Shown: positions 40,187-50,142, counted from the first letter of the stretch. The stretch: 64,000 nucleotides of DNA from Nostoc sp. MS1 (GCF_019976755.1 NZ_AP023443.1:1-64000), one strand, 5' to 3'. Made by a program: numbers and translations. Notes: generated from the sequence alone by a model not told the origin.

Positions 40187-42196
40187 CTATGCGATCAGGA
40201 CAATATTAGTGTTAGTCAGTGCTACCTGATTTGAAAGCTGTGTGATCTGAACTTGGTAAGCGCTACCACTGCCATCAGTATCAAAAAACAGATTACCAGT
40301 GGATTGATCGTAGATAAAGCGATCGCTTGCATTTGTTGCAGAGCTACCAAGCTGGAAAATATTGGAGTTAAGTACACCCAAAGGTTGAGCTAGTCCAAAT
40401 TCGGCAATGGAAACCACCAGTTTGTCGTCAGCAAGATTAAAGTCAGTGATAGTATCAAAGCCATCACTAGGCGGATAATAGGGATAATAAGGATAGTAAC
40501 TATCGTAGTTGGGAACACGCAAAAAGAAACTATCGCGACCATCACCACCAGTTAAAACATCTGCACCCACTCCACCAATAAGCTGGTCATTACCTGCACC
40601 ACCATCTAAAGTATCATTGCCGTTGCCACCATTAAGAGTGTCTTTACCTGCTAGTCCCAATAGTTGGTCATCACCATCACGCCCAGCTAAAACATTAGCA
40701 CCACTATTACCAGTCAAAGTATTGTTAAGGCTATTTCCGATGCCATTAAGACTACGGTTGCCGGTGAGTACTAAGTTTTCTAGGTTATCTCCCAATAGCC
40801 AATCCACGGAAGATATAACTGTGTCTGTATCTGCAAAAGACGATTCAATAATGTTGTCGTTAATACTATTTATGTAGTAAGTATCATTACCAGTACCTCC
40901 CGCCAGAGTATTATTACCCGTACCGCCATCAAGAATATCATTACCTGTTGAGCCATTGAGTGAATCATTACCAGCACCGCCAAACAAGGTATCATCGCCT
41001 GTCCCACCATTGAGGGTATCATCACCTATTCCGCCATTAAGAACATCATTACCACCACCACCATTGAGTGAATCGTTACCAGCACCACCAAACAAGGTAT
41101 CATTGCCAGCAGGAGTAGAATTATTGAAACCAACTGAATCACCACGCAGAATATCATTACCAGCACCACCTCTGAGAACATCATTGCCACCACCCCCTTC
41201 AAGGATGACGTTCCCTAATGTGAATCTAGAGGCATCGATGATATTATCCCCATCATCACCTTTTAGCTGAACCTGTTCAATATTTAAGAACCTATCTACG
41301 CTGTTACCTAAAATGGTTGTGGTAGTAAGTTTGTTATTGGTTAAAGTAAATTTAATTAAATCTGTTCCAGTTTCAACTATCGTATCAATCCCAGCACCGC
41401 CATTGAGGTAATTATTACCGGCTTGTCCACTGAGGATATCATCGCCATCAGAGCCGTACAGGATATCATTACCTGCATCACCATTGAGGACATCATTACC
41501 TGCATCACCATTGAGGACATCATTACCTACACCACCGTTGAGGACATCATTACCTGTACCACCATTGAGGAGATCGTTTCCTGCATTACCAGAGAGGCTA
41601 TCATTGTCAGCACTACCATTGAGAATGTCGTCTGTATCCGTGCCTTCTAGGATTAGCCCATTTAATCCTGTACTTGTGGTAATTGTTAGTCTGGGATTAG
41701 GAGAAAGCGCCAAACCTCCAAAGTCTAAAGCACGGACGGCTAAACCGACAAATGAATCACCATTACTAACTAAGTTTTGAACAAAATCAGTAATGTCAAA
41801 TGTCAGTACTTGACCAACAAAAAGTGATGAGATATCTACGGCATCTATTAAACTTCCAGCCTGAAAATCGGCAGCATTAACTAAGCCGTTACCTACGTAA
41901 CCAGCCACGCCCAGAAGTGTTGGGTTTTCGCCAAAGCCTACTCCCAACCCTCCTACCTGTGTGCTGGAAATCACAACTTGAAACGTTGCGCTAGTAATGA
42001 TGTCTTGAGAAGGAAGAGAAAATCCACTGATATCGAATTCGGCATTTTCGCTGTTTTCTCCACTTGAACCGAGAACTACAGTATCAAAATTACCTGGAAA
42101 CACTGCGTCAGCATCACCTTGACCATCAAATGGTTCTGAGAAAAAACCATCTCCTACTTCAAAGGTGATTGTTGGGTTAAATGTAAAAGTTGCCAT
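40187..42196 (-). CDS. RTX-type calcium-binding repeat protein
   Basis: 669 residues. The N-terminal ~190 residues are a beta-rich domain without repeats (TFNPTITFEVGDGFFSEPF). Then come many RTX nonapeptides of the form GGxGNDxLx in several blocks (~185-270, ~335-440, ~490-555). A C-terminal region (~560-669) with a YYPYYPYYPPSDGFDTI stretch and an 'ITDFNLADDKLVVS' segment is typical of cyanobacterial RTX proteins and probably includes the type I secretion signal. The repeats bind calcium outside the cell. Its role (adhesin, S-layer-like or enzyme) is not visible; no catalytic motif was seen. Confidence 0.85.
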   Translation of the reverse strand: MATFTFNPTITFEVGDGFFSEPFDGQGDADAVFPGNFDTVVLGSSGENSENAEFDISGFSLPSQDIITSATFQVVISSTQVGGLGVGFGENPTLLGVAGYVGNGLVNAADFQAGSLIDAVDISSLFVGQVLTFDITDFVQNLVSNGDSFVGLAVRALDFGGLALSPNPRLTITTSTGLNGLILEGTDTDDILNGSADNDSLSGNAGNDLLNGGTGNDVLNGGVGNDVLNGDAGNDVLNGDAGNDILYGSDGDDILSGQAGNNYLNGGAGIDTIVETGTDLIKFTLTNNKLTTTTILGNSVDRFLNIEQVQLKGDDGDNIIDASRFTLGNVILEGGGGNDVLRGGAGNDILRGDSVGFNNSTPAGNDTLFGGAGNDSLNGGGGNDVLNGGIGDDTLNGGTGDDTLFGGAGNDSLNGSTGNDILDGGTGNNTLAGGTGNDTYYINSINDNIIESSFADTDTVISSVDWLLGDNLENLVLTGNRSLNGIGNSLNNTLTGNSGANVLAGRDGDDQLLGLAGKDTLNGGNGNDTLDGGAGNDQLIGGVGADVLTGGDGRDSFFLRVPNYDSYYPYYPYYPPSDGFDTITDFNLADDKLVVSIAEFGLAQPLGVLNSNIFQLGSSATNASDRFIYDQSTGNLFFDTDGSGSAYQVQITQLSNQVALTNTNIVLIA

Positions 42197-43041
42197 GAAT
42201 CAATTCCTCATCTTGATTTATGTTTGTTGATTATTGCCAAGAGAACGAAAATCTTTCCAATTAGAGCCCAGTGAATGAATCTAGCGAAGTAGTAAGTATG
42301 AACCTAGCTTTTTCAAAGTCTTAAACAATCAACACTGCGCTAATGTTTGCTGCCATTCCTATGCGTTATTCCATTACTTGGGATGAATAAAAATGTCACT
42401 CAACTTTTAAACAAAGGCTAGAAGATTAGTTTGGAGCTTTATTTTCTAATATTCTGCCTGTGATTATCTCTTTTAGCTAAAAGTATTGTTGAGCAAGTTT
42501 TATGTTTTTTACCAAGAGAGCCATGAAAGAGGGGTAGCTAAAATAATTTCAGCACAGAATAGCTAAGTTGCTTCAACAAATAGATATTTATCATTGTTCA
42601 TACTAAATGTGAAGTTCTTTACCCAATCTTCAACAAGTTAAATTCTATAAAAACTTATAAATAGTACAAAATTATAAGCTTAGTTTTAAACTTTAATCAA
42701 ATCTAATTTATTTACTTATTGAAAGTTTGATGGTTTGTTAAATTTTGTTTTGTTGTTTATCAGAACGTATATTTTTTGATATAAATGCAACTCCAAATTG
42801 AGACAGTCCTACTTTCGTGATAAAGAGTTACAATAAAAATACATAAGTTAATCTTATAACTAATCTCAAGACATTTTTGTACAAACGAAACTTAGCTTTA
42901 TATAAGCCTTATATTATGCTGTTGTGGGTAGATACGCTGAATGGGAAGCCCGTTGGACTGGCTTTATTCACACTTGCCACTGCCCCAAATACCCATTCCA
43001 AAACAGTTCACCCAGTGCGATCTAGTCCCAAACCCCCACAC
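42197..43041. other. 845-bp AT-rich non-coding region
   Basis: It lies upstream of the RTX gene and downstream of the complete CyRepA1-like gene. It is strongly AT-rich from 42550 to 42900. No open frame has a ribosome site and a protein-like composition (a frame at 42877-43209 overlaps the Rep gene on the other strand). As AT-rich DNA next to a rep gene it could include an origin, but no iterons are seen here. Confidence 0.45.
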
Positions 43042-46000
43042 TCACCCCATCCACTCGACCCAATCGGGAGCAGATGCCACCAACTGCCCAAATATCTGCG
43101 GCTCTTGCTCCTTAAACGTCATCATCACGCCCCAGCGCTCGTCACTGGGGAGGGTAGTGAGGAAGTGTTTGACCCAATCCACCCCATTCTCAAAGCGTTC
43201 CATGACTAATGCAGTATAGGATTTGACTTGTTTCCACCATGAATTAATTGGATTATCTTGTCCAGCAACATCCCCCGAATTATGACTTTCATCTTGATTA
43301 ATGGGGAATGTGGATAGCGGTGATGTGTCAACGACTGGTATTGTTATATCTATGTTATTGGTGACTGACACCAACTCATACTGTAATACTTCATCCCGAC
43401 CAAACCATCTCCCGAAAATACCATCACGCTCATCATCAGGAGCAACAAACTTATACACACACTCCCGATGACCTCGTGGCCCCAACCGCCCCACATAAGA
43501 CAGTCGCAAATCAATCTTGTTCAATAACTTCTGAGCGATGGCTATAGGTGTCAATTTTTCGCTAATAGTCACATTCAGGTAGTTCTTGATAACGTGCCGA
43601 TTTTGCACTGCCGCCCGTTTCAACTGCTGCATCGCCTCGTCAGAACCCCTCACCTGCTTATCTGCCTGGAGGAACTGCAACAAGTTCAAGTTTTCCAACA
43701 GCAAAACAGCACTCATCACTTGCCCCTTGTTAAAGTCAGGTTTCCATATCGCATTCTCCCCAGTTTCGGCTTGTGCCTTAACTCGTTTACTGTCCCGTTT
43801 CGTTAAGAATCCCCGCCCCAGTGTCAGATAATAGTGTAGTCGCAGTTGAGGATACCAACCGTCATCATCTTTCTCCACCAAATCGGGTGTTACCTCAACC
43901 TCATAACGCCGGGACAATTCAGCCTTACGCTGCTGATGGCTTTCGGCTGGAGTTTTCGAGCGTTGGTTTTGCAACTTCTTGAGTTGAGCATCAGTTATGT
44001 CATCACTGGCAGCGATCGCCTGACGTTCCAAGGCATACAATTGGTTAGATGCGGACTGAACCTCTTTGAAAATCTCCCCGCTATCCTCACCGTCAAGAGC
44101 ATCAATCACCGTATACCCATCTGCTATCAACCCCCGCACAACAGACTCACGATAGTCCCGCATCTCCACGTTGATGACGCAGGCTTTTTTACCCCATGTC
44201 TGTAAAGATTCGGGCTGAAAGTTTTGGTCAATGAAACTGTAATCCTGATTATCTGCCGCCGACAATAGCGCAATGTTAGCCTGAGTCGCAACGTTTTGAC
44301 TCCTGAGCAATCCCCCAATAGAAGTTGAAGAGTTGCCCACAGTACCCATACCGTAGCGACTGACCCAGATATGACGGTCAACAGTTTCTCGCAGCCGTGC
44401 CAACATTTGTCTAACAGAGTTCACAGGCTGCACACCCTGGAATATCCCCCAAACTCCATCGAAATGACCCTTGATATCGATAGAAACCCCAGTTTCTAGA
44501 CTAGGTGAGGCAATGACTAAATCGTACTGGGTGAGAATCTGGTTGAGATGAGAAATACATCCATAAGCTGGGTGCGTCTTGTCTAGCACAGAATCGCTAT
44601 CAATCCGCAAAATGCGTAGGTGGGGAAATTTGCGGCGGAACCGTTCTTCTAATGCCTGAGTCCCCCACTTTGATTTAGCCTTTTGAGCAGAACAGCATAA
44701 TAAATGATGTCCCCCTTTGGCAATCGCTTTATCTAACGCTGCAATCAAATTCTTGGGATTACTGCCAGAGTAGTTGTAACATTTGCCAGACACCGACTGG
44801 TAATTGTTGATAATGACAAAAGGATTTACATTATATTCTCCTGCCAAAGAAAGAACATACTTAACATCGGTATCCGACACATCAGCCGAAGACAAGTAGA
44901 TTTTTCCCAGCTCACTGCTCAGAACATTCTGAACTAGCTGCTTGAGGTTCTTGAGAATTGACACACGACGCTTCTGCACATCGGTAGTAGAGTTGAGCAA
45001 ATGCCAGAACACTTGGTCGCACTCATCAATAATGACGACATCGTTAGACCAGTCCTCTGGGTCAAATCGGGCTTGACTATCTTTGTGCAACGAGTCTACA
45101 CATACACCATAGCCGAGTAAACCCCCAGTGTCAGATGTGTAGATTTCGCTGACGTAATCTACGCCGAAGCGATCGCACAAAGCCTCACCCAATTGAATGC
45201 GGTGAGTGATGATGAGTACCCGCCGTCCCTGCTCATGAGCTTTAGCCACCTCATGAGTTAACCATTCGGTTTTACCAGTTCCCTTTGGTGCTTTGAGGAC
45301 GATGAGCTTTTCGCCTACGGGAGCAATCAGCCCACCTAAGAACCGTTGGTTCATTGCGATCGCTGGAGGATAGGTTAACAATGTGAATAATTTGATTTCC
45401 CATAGACTTAAAGCTTCGGCTGTATTATAAAGTGCATGAAATGCCGCTTGACCTTGCGCGGCGACAAAATCATCAACGCCTTTGTCTGGCCCTGGAAGGT
45501 CAATAACTCGCAGTTCACAGCCTTCATTCACAAACAACCGACCCATGCGGCTGATTGCGGTTCGCACTCGTTGGACTGTTTCGGGCTTGGTGTCGTGGTC
45601 AAAGCAGATGTTAACCTGTCTCCCCTGTGTAGCAAAATGCTTCAGTTCTGGGATTAACGATGGTTTACCGATGATGTTGCCGTACTCATCTTGCAATGTG
45701 CGATAGCCAGCGTTGACCCCAGGAATGGCGATCGCCGCGTAGCCTGCTGATAATAAACAAGCAGCTTTTTTGGCTCCCTCTACGATAACGACTGGTACAT
45801 TGTTCTTCCAAACCCAATGCCAGAACCCCCAAGGGTGCATCAAATCTTCATCAGTGATGGGGATACCAGAACGATTGGAGACTCTAGCCCAAATCTTCTT
45901 TGTGACGTTCAAGAAGAAAGCTCGGATCTGTTCTCTATAAGGATGCTCGTATTTGATGAACTTGTGGAACTTCTGGGTATCTCGGCGGGGCTTGTCGGGT

Positions 46001-46275
46001 TTAAAGCAACCCCAGAGCATTTGTTCATAATGGCTCAGTGGATCAATGCCACTACACCACCAGCCGCCCTTTTCGATGTGCTGGTATTTCCTCAAGTCCC
46101 CGTCTCGGAGTCGTCCATCGTTACGGCGGGAGATTTTATCGCTGTAGAGCAGGTATTCGTATGGTGTAGTACCAGATAGTGATCGCACATTCAGCAAAAT
46201 CAGTTCTTCGTCAACGCCACTGTCAAGCCATTCTTGCAGATGATGTGGTTCGAGATTAGTTGCGTTCGCGTGCAT
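43042..46275 (-). CDS. cyrepA1: CyRepA1-like plasmid replication protein
   Basis: 1077 residues from the ATG at 46275, chosen because CGGAGG is placed well before it (a start at 46338 would be longer without a ribosome site). The N-terminal part has the DUF3854/TOPRIM-like block: GGWWCSGIDPL, WGCFKPDKPR, VEGAKKAACLLSAGYAA and NICFDHDTKP. A superfamily-2-like helicase part follows: Walker A APKGTGKTEWL (~326), DEAD-like VIIDECDQV (~415) and an SPSLETGVSI motif, then QMLARLRE (arginine-finger region). The layout is that of the CyRepA1 group of large cyanobacterial plasmid replication proteins. A second, partial copy is at the left edge. Confidence 0.85.
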   Translation of the reverse strand: MHANATNLEPHHLQEWLDSGVDEELILLNVRSLSGTTPYEYLLYSDKISRRNDGRLRDGDLRKYQHIEKGGWWCSGIDPLSHYEQMLWGCFKPDKPRRDTQKFHKFIKYEHPYREQIRAFFLNVTKKIWARVSNRSGIPITDEDLMHPWGFWHWVWKNNVPVVIVEGAKKAACLLSAGYAAIAIPGVNAGYRTLQDEYGNIIGKPSLIPELKHFATQGRQVNICFDHDTKPETVQRVRTAISRMGRLFVNEGCELRVIDLPGPDKGVDDFVAAQGQAAFHALYNTAEALSLWEIKLFTLLTYPPAIAMNQRFLGGLIAPVGEKLIVLKAPKGTGKTEWLTHEVAKAHEQGRRVLIITHRIQLGEALCDRFGVDYVSEIYTSDTGGLLGYGVCVDSLHKDSQARFDPEDWSNDVVIIDECDQVFWHLLNSTTDVQKRRVSILKNLKQLVQNVLSSELGKIYLSSADVSDTDVKYVLSLAGEYNVNPFVIINNYQSVSGKCYNYSGSNPKNLIAALDKAIAKGGHHLLCCSAQKAKSKWGTQALEERFRRKFPHLRILRIDSDSVLDKTHPAYGCISHLNQILTQYDLVIASPSLETGVSIDIKGHFDGVWGIFQGVQPVNSVRQMLARLRETVDRHIWVSRYGMGTVGNSSTSIGGLLRSQNVATQANIALLSAADNQDYSFIDQNFQPESLQTWGKKACVINVEMRDYRESVVRGLIADGYTVIDALDGEDSGEIFKEVQSASNQLYALERQAIAASDDITDAQLKKLQNQRSKTPAESHQQRKAELSRRYEVEVTPDLVEKDDDGWYPQLRLHYYLTLGRGFLTKRDSKRVKAQAETGENAIWKPDFNKGQVMSAVLLLENLNLLQFLQADKQVRGSDEAMQQLKRAAVQNRHVIKNYLNVTISEKLTPIAIAQKLLNKIDLRLSYVGRLGPRGHRECVYKFVAPDDERDGIFGRWFGRDEVLQYELVSVTNNIDITIPVVDTSPLSTFPINQDESHNSGDVAGQDNPINSWWKQVKSYTALVMERFENGVDWVKHFLTTLPSDERWGVMMTFKEQEPQIFGQLVASAPDWVEWMG

Positions 46276-46573
46276 AGTTCCTCCGTAATTGCATAGGAAA
46301 CTAAGCGGTATAAAGCCATACCGCTTAAGAAAGTTCAAAAAACAGTCAGTAGATTGAGAAAAGCGTTAAATCAGCAGTTCTAAAGTGTGTGATGAATATC
46401 GAAGTTGTACGAATGAGAGCTAAATCTTTAACAGTACCCATGTACTAACATTTCGAGTTAATCTAACCTGTAGCGCAGATATGAACAATCTAACTAAAGG
46501 CAAGTATTCTCACAAATTAGGGTGTTAAAGCTAGAAAGTATTGTGAGATAAAGGTTTGAGAAATTACAGTTTT

Positions 46574-46787
46574 TACTTGACAAAGCAATTAACCCTCATA
46601 CAACTTGATAAATGTCTATCATTAGGCTGATGCAGTAAACCTTGTTTTAGGATTTTTGGGTCTTCCCTTTCATCCACACGTTGGGGGTAAAAGGTAAGAT
46701 TGATACGAGGATCAAGGTCAAAAAGTCTGGGTAGTAACTGACAGGTAATGTAGGGACTGATTCAGGAAATAAGTTGAGTTGTTGCAT
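46574..46787 (-). pseudogene. Small gene with one-base frameshift in an A/T run
   Basis: The frame from the ATG at 46787 (with AGGAG upstream) reads MQQLNLFPESVPTLPVSYYP and then PDF. After a run of five Ts (coding strand; 46720-46724) the original frame loses sense, but the next frame reads FDLDPRINLTFYPQRVDERE, QGLLHQPNDRHLSSCMRVN and stops at 46574. Adding one T would give a continuous ~71-residue protein. This is a real decay, a sequencing error or -1 frameshifting. The family is not recognised; the N-terminus superficially recalls AlkB-type proteins. Confidence 0.5.
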
Positions 46788-46944
46788 AGTATGTTTCTCC
46801 TGAGTTTGGGTCATTGCAACGGGCGTATTTGGTGAGATTGTTGAAAATTATGTAAACGATGCGGGATTTTGCTAGCACTGGGTGAAAAATATAAAAACCT
46901 AGTTTTCCTTCTCTGGCGATCGCCGATTCTTGTGCGGTTGCTTT

Positions 46945-47841
46945 TTACTGTTTGACCAGCTTCATCCGTTTTTTGTTAGAGAAAGCGCCAGCCTGCCGTA
47001 GTGCCGCAGTAGGGTTCGGGTGAGCAAAGAACTCCTCAACTGCTTTTGTCAAACCATCAGCCACAACTGGATCATGGCAGGCATAGATGTAAACTGATTG
47101 CTGAACTCCGTTGACCAACCGATATTCCTGGCGGTCGCCTAACTGTGGGTAAAATGTGCGAACCCATGTACCTAAATGACCCCGATAATGGGAGCCGGAC
47201 AGAGGTACTTTCTTGCCAAGCTCGATTTCTGCAAAGTTCACAACACCCATCCATTTTTCAGGAGAGGCTGACAGGGCTGCTCTGTTATGTTCAGCTAAGA
47301 GGTTAGCGGCGAAGTCTTTGAAATGCTGCTCAATGTATGGGTTGAGTTTTCCCCCGGTGAGGTCAGCTAAAGTCTTCATCGCCTCAACCAAAGTATGTAA
47401 GCGTTGTTCTACAGGAGGCAGGGCAGGAACAGGCGGTTGTTCTGGCTGTTGGGTGGGTGTTGTTGTCCAGCCCGTGATATCCTGCATCCAGGCGCGGACA
47501 CCGATGGTTTTGAATGCTCGGCAAATTAACTTTGCTTGAGCAGTGCAGTAACGCCCGGCTTCATAACCGTAATAATCGAGGATAATAGCGATCGCTATAT
47601 CAGGAATACCATTAGTACGCCAAGAATTTAGGTTCGCGGCATCGAACCCTTGCTCCATAAGCATTAGAGCTAATTTAGATGGTTCTAGGTTCGCGCTTTC
47701 TAATGCTTTACCGATAGCCTTGTCACTAACTCCAGCTAATCGTGCAGTAGCTTTCATACTGGCTTTACCCCGACCATCTGCGTCAACTTCAATCTCTTGT
47801 TTTATCTGTTCAATAATTTGAGCGACTTCTATTTGTGACAT
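46945..47841 (-). CDS. Plasmid protein with HTH-like N-terminus, paralogue at 56.3 kb
   Basis: 298 residues. A helix-turn-helix-like start (KATARLAGVSDKAIGKALES, ~30-49) precedes a block ending in IILDYYGYEAGRYC, then AFKTIGVRAWMQDITGW (~85-125). The same arrangement occurs in the gene at 56324-57132 (ILEYYAVDARKYK, then VARAGLRVFIWSQTGY). This recalls Rha/antirepressor-like phage proteins. A Pro-rich linker and a ~140-residue C-terminal domain follow (FAEIELGKKVPLSGSHYRG, GTWVRTFYPQLG). It is probably a DNA-binding regulator. Last gene of a leftward cluster of small plasmid genes. Confidence 0.55.
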   Translation of the reverse strand: MSQIEVAQIIEQIKQEIEVDADGRGKASMKATARLAGVSDKAIGKALESANLEPSKLALMLMEQGFDAANLNSWRTNGIPDIAIAIILDYYGYEAGRYCTAQAKLICRAFKTIGVRAWMQDITGWTTTPTQQPEQPPVPALPPVEQRLHTLVEAMKTLADLTGGKLNPYIEQHFKDFAANLLAEHNRAALSASPEKWMGVVNFAEIELGKKVPLSGSHYRGHLGTWVRTFYPQLGDRQEYRLVNGVQQSVYIYACHDPVVADGLTKAVEEFFAHPNPTAALRQAGAFSNKKRMKLVKQ

Positions 47842-47898
47842 AAATTTAGTTGTGTGATGGAGGGATAATTCAAAATCTGTTGAGCTTGGTTAAGAAAG

Positions 47899-48354
47899 TT
47901 AAACTTTCACCCGCACTAAATCTTCTTCCCTGACCAAAGAAGACCTATTGAACATAGAGATAGTAGGTACAAGCATTGGCGACTGCCACTCCACGACATA
48001 GAACCAGCCCCTATCCACAAGCTGCACACCCAAAACCAAGCGCTGCTTTGTCACCGGCGCGTGACCTACTAGCATGACGCGATCGCCGATAACAAAAGCT
48101 GGCTTCTTCACTGTGCTAGGTTCCATACGTCCAGTAGGAACAATCTCGTGTTTGGTAGCGTGTACAACCTCGTCTTCAAGGTCGATAAAATAAACCCACT
48201 CGCCTTTGCTCCACCCCAGTCCACTGCAATAACCAAATGTCCGTGAAGCCTTAAGATAAACTCGCTCCCACAAGTTCACTTCAACTGGAGGAATTTCTTG
48301 ACCCCAAGGTGGAGATAAATACCAGCATTTTTCTAGCTCAGTGATTGCTTCCAT
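47899..48354 (-). CDS. Plasmid protein of the DUF1392 kind
   Basis: 151 residues, beta-rich and aromatic: CWYLSPPWGQEIPP, YCSGLGWSKGEWVYFIDLED, FVIGDRVMLVGHAPVTKQR and GWFYVVEWQSP. I believe this is the DUF1392 family of cyanobacterial plasmid proteins, from memory of its size and W/Y-rich pattern. Function unknown. The start codon directly follows the stop of the HTH gene upstream, so they are co-transcribed. Confidence 0.5.
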   Translation of the reverse strand: MEAITELEKCWYLSPPWGQEIPPVEVNLWERVYLKASRTFGYCSGLGWSKGEWVYFIDLEDEVVHATKHEIVPTGRMEPSTVKKPAFVIGDRVMLVGHAPVTKQRLVLGVQLVDRGWFYVVEWQSPMLVPTISMFNRSSLVREEDLVRVKV

Positions 48355-48609
48355 TTACACTTTCCCCTTCAAAAGATAATCAATAGCTGCTGTATCCAGA
48401 CTGGCAATGCGTTTTCTGATTTGATGTGGTGGATTTTCTAGAAACTCTTTGAGATGTCCTATGCCAATTTCGTAATATTTTGGACAACGCTTGTTTGCCT
48501 TAAGCCAGCCCCGGTTTATCCAAAGGCGAACAGTAGATAAATTCAGTGAGAGAATACTGGCGATTTGGTGGTAGTTGCAGTTATCTGAGTGAGTACAATT
48601 CTTAGTCAT
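48355..48609 (-). CDS. Small MerR/excisionase-like HTH protein
   Basis: 84 residues. YHQIASILSLNLSTVRLWIN is a helix-turn-helix of the MerR/excisionase type, followed by a wing-like RGWLKANKRCPKYYEI. It is probably a DNA-binding regulator or excisionase-like factor. It overlaps its upstream neighbour by four bases. Confidence 0.6.
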   Translation of the reverse strand: MTKNCTHSDNCNYHQIASILSLNLSTVRLWINRGWLKANKRCPKYYEIGIGHLKEFLENPPHQIRKRIASLDTAAIDYLLKGKV

Positions 48610-48821
48610 ACGCCAGCCCCAGATTCTTTGGATTCAGTTGTTAAAATCTGTGCGCTGATGGATATAAAATCGACTTGAGCAATATTGAAGTCAGTCTGCA
48701 TTTGACCACTGTTGTACCTAGTGACTATTTCCTGCTTTATTGCTTCTTGGGTTAATCCATCAGGGATATCAATGTGAGCTTCACTCGTAATTTTCTCGAC
48801 TACAGTAACGATGACTTTCAT
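48606..48821 (-). CDS. Small unknown protein, first of a three-gene operon
   Basis: 71 residues with the pattern of a small beta-alpha-beta protein (MKVIVTVVEKITSEAHIDIP, then QEAIKQEIVTRYNSG). Its end overlaps the HTH gene by four bases. No family is recognised. Confidence 0.45.
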   Translation of the reverse strand: MKVIVTVVEKITSEAHIDIPDGLTQEAIKQEIVTRYNSGQMQTDFNIAQVDFISISAQILTTESKESGAGV

Positions 48822-48891
48822 GGTTGAATAGTGTGTAAATAATGTGCATAGGAGCCATAACAGTGTTGATTTATGACTCCTATAAATATCC

Positions 48892-49706
48892 CTAAGCAGA
48901 TCCAGTCTTAGCCCCTTGCACCTGCTGCATCCATTGATTAATCGCTGTTAACTCATCATCTCCATTAGCAACCAAATCAACCACCTGCTGTTGATATGAA
49001 GTTTCAGCTTGATTAGGATGTTCAATGTAATTAGCAGCCCAGGCGAGACACATATTTTTGACGAGAGCATCCACTTTACCAACAGGTAATTGACTGGGGC
49101 TAGTCGCATCTTGAAACTGCAAATACTCCTTGACTAAATCAAGCGGATAATCTAACAAAGTGCGAATATATTTCACCCGCAAATCTTGAGGATGCGGGGG
49201 CTGTTCTGGTGTTAACCCAACAGATGAAGATGCACCCCCAAGCCGTGATTGTATATCAGCAATGAGTGATGCCCAGTCAGCATTAGGATTCCATTCACGA
49301 CGAATCCTGACTTTGGTAGCTGCATCATATAATCGACAGAACACGACGTTCTCGTCTCCGGCTGTAGCAGCAATAATCAGAGGTTTAGAAAAGTCGTAAA
49401 CTTGAGATGCTGCGAGTAAAAATGTCTTCGCAAAGTTGGTTTCTATGCCAGTGCGAATGATGTAAACTTCATCAGCAGCAATGACAATATCTAACTTGAT
49501 GTTGCCCTTGCCCTTAAACTCTTTTGCAGTGATTCTCAGTTCTGATAAGTAACCTGTTAAACCCTTTTGATGCACAGGTGTTGTTTTATCTCTATCAATG
49601 TCGTGGAAATACCACAGATAAGATTCACCGTTTAATTCCCCATTTTTACGTATAAGTAAATTGGTTCGGGAGGGTTACAAAACCCTAACTTAATTTCGTT
49701 ATTCAT
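48892..49706 (-). pseudogene. Unknown plasmid gene with one-base frameshift in a G/C run
   Basis: An ATG at 49706, with GAGG ten bases upstream, opens MNNEIKLGFCNPPEPIYLYV, then KMG and a stop. From the same point the next frame reads ELNGESYLWYFHDIDRDKTT and continues without a break into the long frame (GTG at 49575 and on): GYLSELRITAKEFKGKGN, then a C-terminal helical part to 48892. One extra G in the run of four (complement of 49638-49641) would give one protein of ~270 residues. Taking only the 227-residue frame would lose a clearly coding 5' end. Function unknown; the first half is beta-rich. Confidence 0.55.
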
Positions 49707-49807
49707 TCTTAACCTCAAAGCTTTTTGCAGCGTGCAATAATAAAAATCCTGCGGAAGATGCTACTTATATAGATTGGCAATCGCCTGGAAAATAGCACTC
49801 ACTCAGG

Positions 49808-49842
49808 CGATGTCTACGACAAGCCGCTTTGCGTCTACGCTT
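49808..49842. repeat. Short GCGATGTCTACGAC...GTCTACGC repeat
   Basis: An imperfect inverted repeat (GCGATGTCTACGAC and GCGTCTACGC) of a type familiar from Nostoc intergenic regions. Single copy in this window. Confidence 0.4.
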
Positions 49843-49846
49843 TTTC

Positions 49847-50050
49847 CTAATTTGTTTCCTTTGATGCAGCAGATAACTGTTGATTGCTCTCTAGCTCATC
49901 TTTGATATATGACAGTGCAGTTTGAGCATCACCAATGGTTAAGTCTGGATAATATTCCAACTTGAGAAAATCTGGATGTTTCTCAATTTGGGATAGTAAG
50001 TATTGAGTGACACCGATTAAATCAATTAGCTTGACTTCACCTTTGCTCAT
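49847..50050 (-). CDS. Small unknown protein
   Basis: 67 residues, helical and acidic (VTQYLLSQIEKHPDFLKLEY). TTTTAGGAGATAGTGTC precedes the ATG at 50050, a good ribosome site. Function unknown; typical of small genes in plasmid leading regions. Confidence 0.45.
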   Translation of the reverse strand: MSKGEVKLIDLIGVTQYLLSQIEKHPDFLKLEYYPDLTIGDAQTALSYIKDELESNQQLSAASKETN

Positions 50051-50142
50051 GACACTATCTCCTAAAACTTGTTTTTGTTGATAATCAAAAGTCAGGAACC
50101 AAAAAGTTGATGGTTTTAATTGCTTTGGCTCCTGAATACTCC

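Noticed and set aside
40509..41780. Long rightward open frames opposite the RTX gene
   Set aside because: They are complements of GGxGND repeats; their Pro/Ser/Leu periodicity comes from the repeat codons, not from a gene.
42877..43219. Two overlapping rightward open frames of about 100 codons
   Set aside because: They overlap the 3' end of the complete CyRepA1-like gene on the other strand and have Pro/His-rich, non-protein-like composition and no ribosome site.
46574..46787. AlkB-type dioxygenase fragment
   Set aside because: Only the first ~22 residues resemble AlkB N-termini; the rest, in the shifted frame, does not follow that family and is too short.
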